From assembly GCA_030490835.1 (NCBI GenBank), contig CM059971.1, forward strand, positions 119,940,564-120,004,563: a stretch of 64,000 nucleotides of DNA, written 5' to 3'. The stretch comes from Annona cherimola. Lineage: Eukaryota; Streptophyta; Magnoliopsida; Magnoliales; Annonaceae. The notes under the pieces were generated by a model that saw nothing but the letters and a program-made list of their open reading frames with translations, was not told the DNA's origin and did not search any database. Position numbers and translations under genes: made by a program. Below, piece by piece: positions 62,775-64,000 of this stretch. How positions within the stretch are numbered: the first letter of the stretch is position 1; every line of letters starts with the position of its first letter.

Positions 62775-63640
62775 CTGGCTTTCTTTGGAAATGTTCTTGG
62801 GTGTTTTCGTTAAAACAAGGATCTTTGGAGACTATTTCAGGCCTACCAATGGACCTCTTTGTTTTTGTTTTGTTTTTTTTTTTTTCAGGGTGTATTTGGG
62901 AAAATTTTGATGAAAAATTTTTAGTCTAAAGTTTTTGAATGGGTAGAAAACGATGTAGTATGATGAAAGTAATGATGAAGAGTAAAAATAATAAAGTTAA
63001 AATAGATAGATTAGTTGTACAGGTAGTTGTTTAGAAATGATTGAAAAGTAGGATAATTGTATAGGAAAATGTGAAAAACTAATTAAAAAATAGATAGTTA
63101 TAAAAATTGAAAAGTTTTGGATTGAAAAGTTGCAGTTGGAAAAGTTTTATGCTTTCCCAAACACCCCCTTAATTTTATTTTTTCAATAGGTTGGCTAGGG
63201 TTGCTATGGACACGATAGAGGTTCTACGCAGTCCTGAAATATGAACTGTCATTGTTCTTTGGTTCATTTTATTTGACTTACTTTGTTTGGTGGTGGGAGG
63301 AGGCAATATTGGATCTTATTAGGGTCTTTAGGTTCTAGGGGTGGAAATTACAGTTGGCTTTCTTTGAAAATGTTTTTGGGTATTGTCGTTGAAACAATGA
63401 TCTTTGGAGATGATATTTCAGGCCTTGCAATGGACCTCTGCTTTTTTTAAAATTTTATTTTTTCAATAGGTTGGCTATGGTTGCCGTGGATAGAGATGAT
63501 GGAGTTTCTGGGGTTTCCCGAAATATGGACTATTATTGTTCTTTGGTTCATGTTATTTTGATTTCTTTGTTTGGCTGTGGAAGGAGGCAATATTGGATCT
63601 TGTCAGGGTCTTCTTAGGTTCTGGGGATGGAAATTACAGA
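62775..63640. repeat. Diverged tandem segmental duplication in MSH1 intron 3
   Basis: Unit A (about 62775-63345) and unit B (about 63350-63640) share 'atctttggaga', 'tcaatggacctct'-like text, 'tttttcaataggttggct', 'ttctttggttcat' and 'ggaggcaatattggatctt'. Unit A is longer because it holds a MITE (62888-63168). Divergence is of the order of 10-15 per cent by eye. Confidence 0.75.
62888..63168 (+). mobile_element. Tourist-like MITE in unit A of the duplication
   Basis: Starts GGGTGTATTTGGGAAAATTT and ends TTCCCAAACACCCCC. The core blocks are clear ('aaagttaaaatagatagatt', 'aactaattaaaaaatagata'). Unit B at 63445-63470 lacks it and gives the empty site. The target duplication is imperfect. Confidence 0.75.
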
Positions 63641-63840
63641 GAAGAGGCATGACCACACCCAAAGTGCCTATAATGTCCCTTCTTGATAGATCCAGTGGAG
63701 TTGTTTTCTTGGGATCATCATTTTTGCATGGTTGGCAGTTGGCAACAGACAAGAACTGTCAGTGTGCTGATGAGTGATGGCTTATGGAGAAGAAGCACGA
63801 CCATACCCAAAGTGCATGTTATGTCCCTTCTTGATAGATC
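63640..63840. repeat. Short tandem duplication, unit about 144 bp
   Basis: 'agaggcatgaccacacccaa ... cttcttgatagatcc' (63644-63692) recurs as 'agaagcacgaccatacccaa ... cttcttgatagatcc' (63788-63838). The last 13 or more bases are identical. The remaining 160 bp to the window end show nothing recognisable. Confidence 0.75.
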
Positions 63841-64000
63841 CTTTGGACCATTGTCATGACAAAAGTTTATGATGTTCCTTCATGCCAAGAGGTTATCAGA
63901 ATTTATAACATCTTGTGCGTGGTATCTAAGTACATGTACTTGAGCTGTCTGTTGGATCCCTAAAGTCCTAAAATTAGAATTTGTTTGTTAATCTGATTTT

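Overview
This is nuclear DNA from a flowering plant. The genes have many short exons with GT-AG introns, the spaces between them are very AT-rich, and the proteins are closest in my memory to angiosperm ones. There is a plant Ty1/copia retrotransposon plus many Tourist-like MITEs and hAT-type elements. I cannot name the species from the sequence.

Six protein genes can be read, and five are complete. They are: mitochondrial chaperonin CPN60/HSP60 (585-5579, +, 18 exons); plastid nucleoid protein PTAC3 (7154-17347, -, 13 exons); photosystem I subunit PsaE (23091-25052, +, 3 exons); an LPA1/REP27-like DUF3493 chloroplast membrane protein (27345-29191, -, 4 exons); chloroplast glutaredoxin GRXS12 (40231-44314, -, 5 exons including a 27-nt micro-exon); and the first three exons of organellar MutS homologue MSH1 (58402-60892, +), whose remainder lies past the right edge. 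In every complete gene the exon phases close without a frameshift. All six products are expected to act in mitochondria or plastids.

The rest is mostly transposon-derived. An apparently intact, young copia element (30931-36211) has near-identical 632/634-bp LTRs, a 5-bp target duplication, a tRNA-Met-type primer site and one 1315-codon gag-pol frame. It splits a small antisense ORF that has a TATA box upstream. Three hAT-type elements have 8-bp duplications (18944-20496, 37644-38814, 54868-56653). The second sits inside a palindromic element and itself carries a MITE. The third splits a stretch that looks organellar. Tourist-like MITEs (GGGTGTGTTTGG termini, 3-bp duplications) occur at least a dozen times, once nested in another copy.

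The least familiar content is two sets of large imperfect palindromes of about 300-400 bp. One set (37.2-39.6, 47.6-48.0, 61.2-62.5 kb) has ends based on the sequence GCTGCACC and repeatedly lies against TA or GA/CT microsatellites. The other set has ends that themselves fold into small hairpins (such as GTGCACCTAGGTGCAT). From 44.3 to 58.4 kb I see no host gene, only layered repeats. No tRNA, rRNA or CRISPR was recognised.
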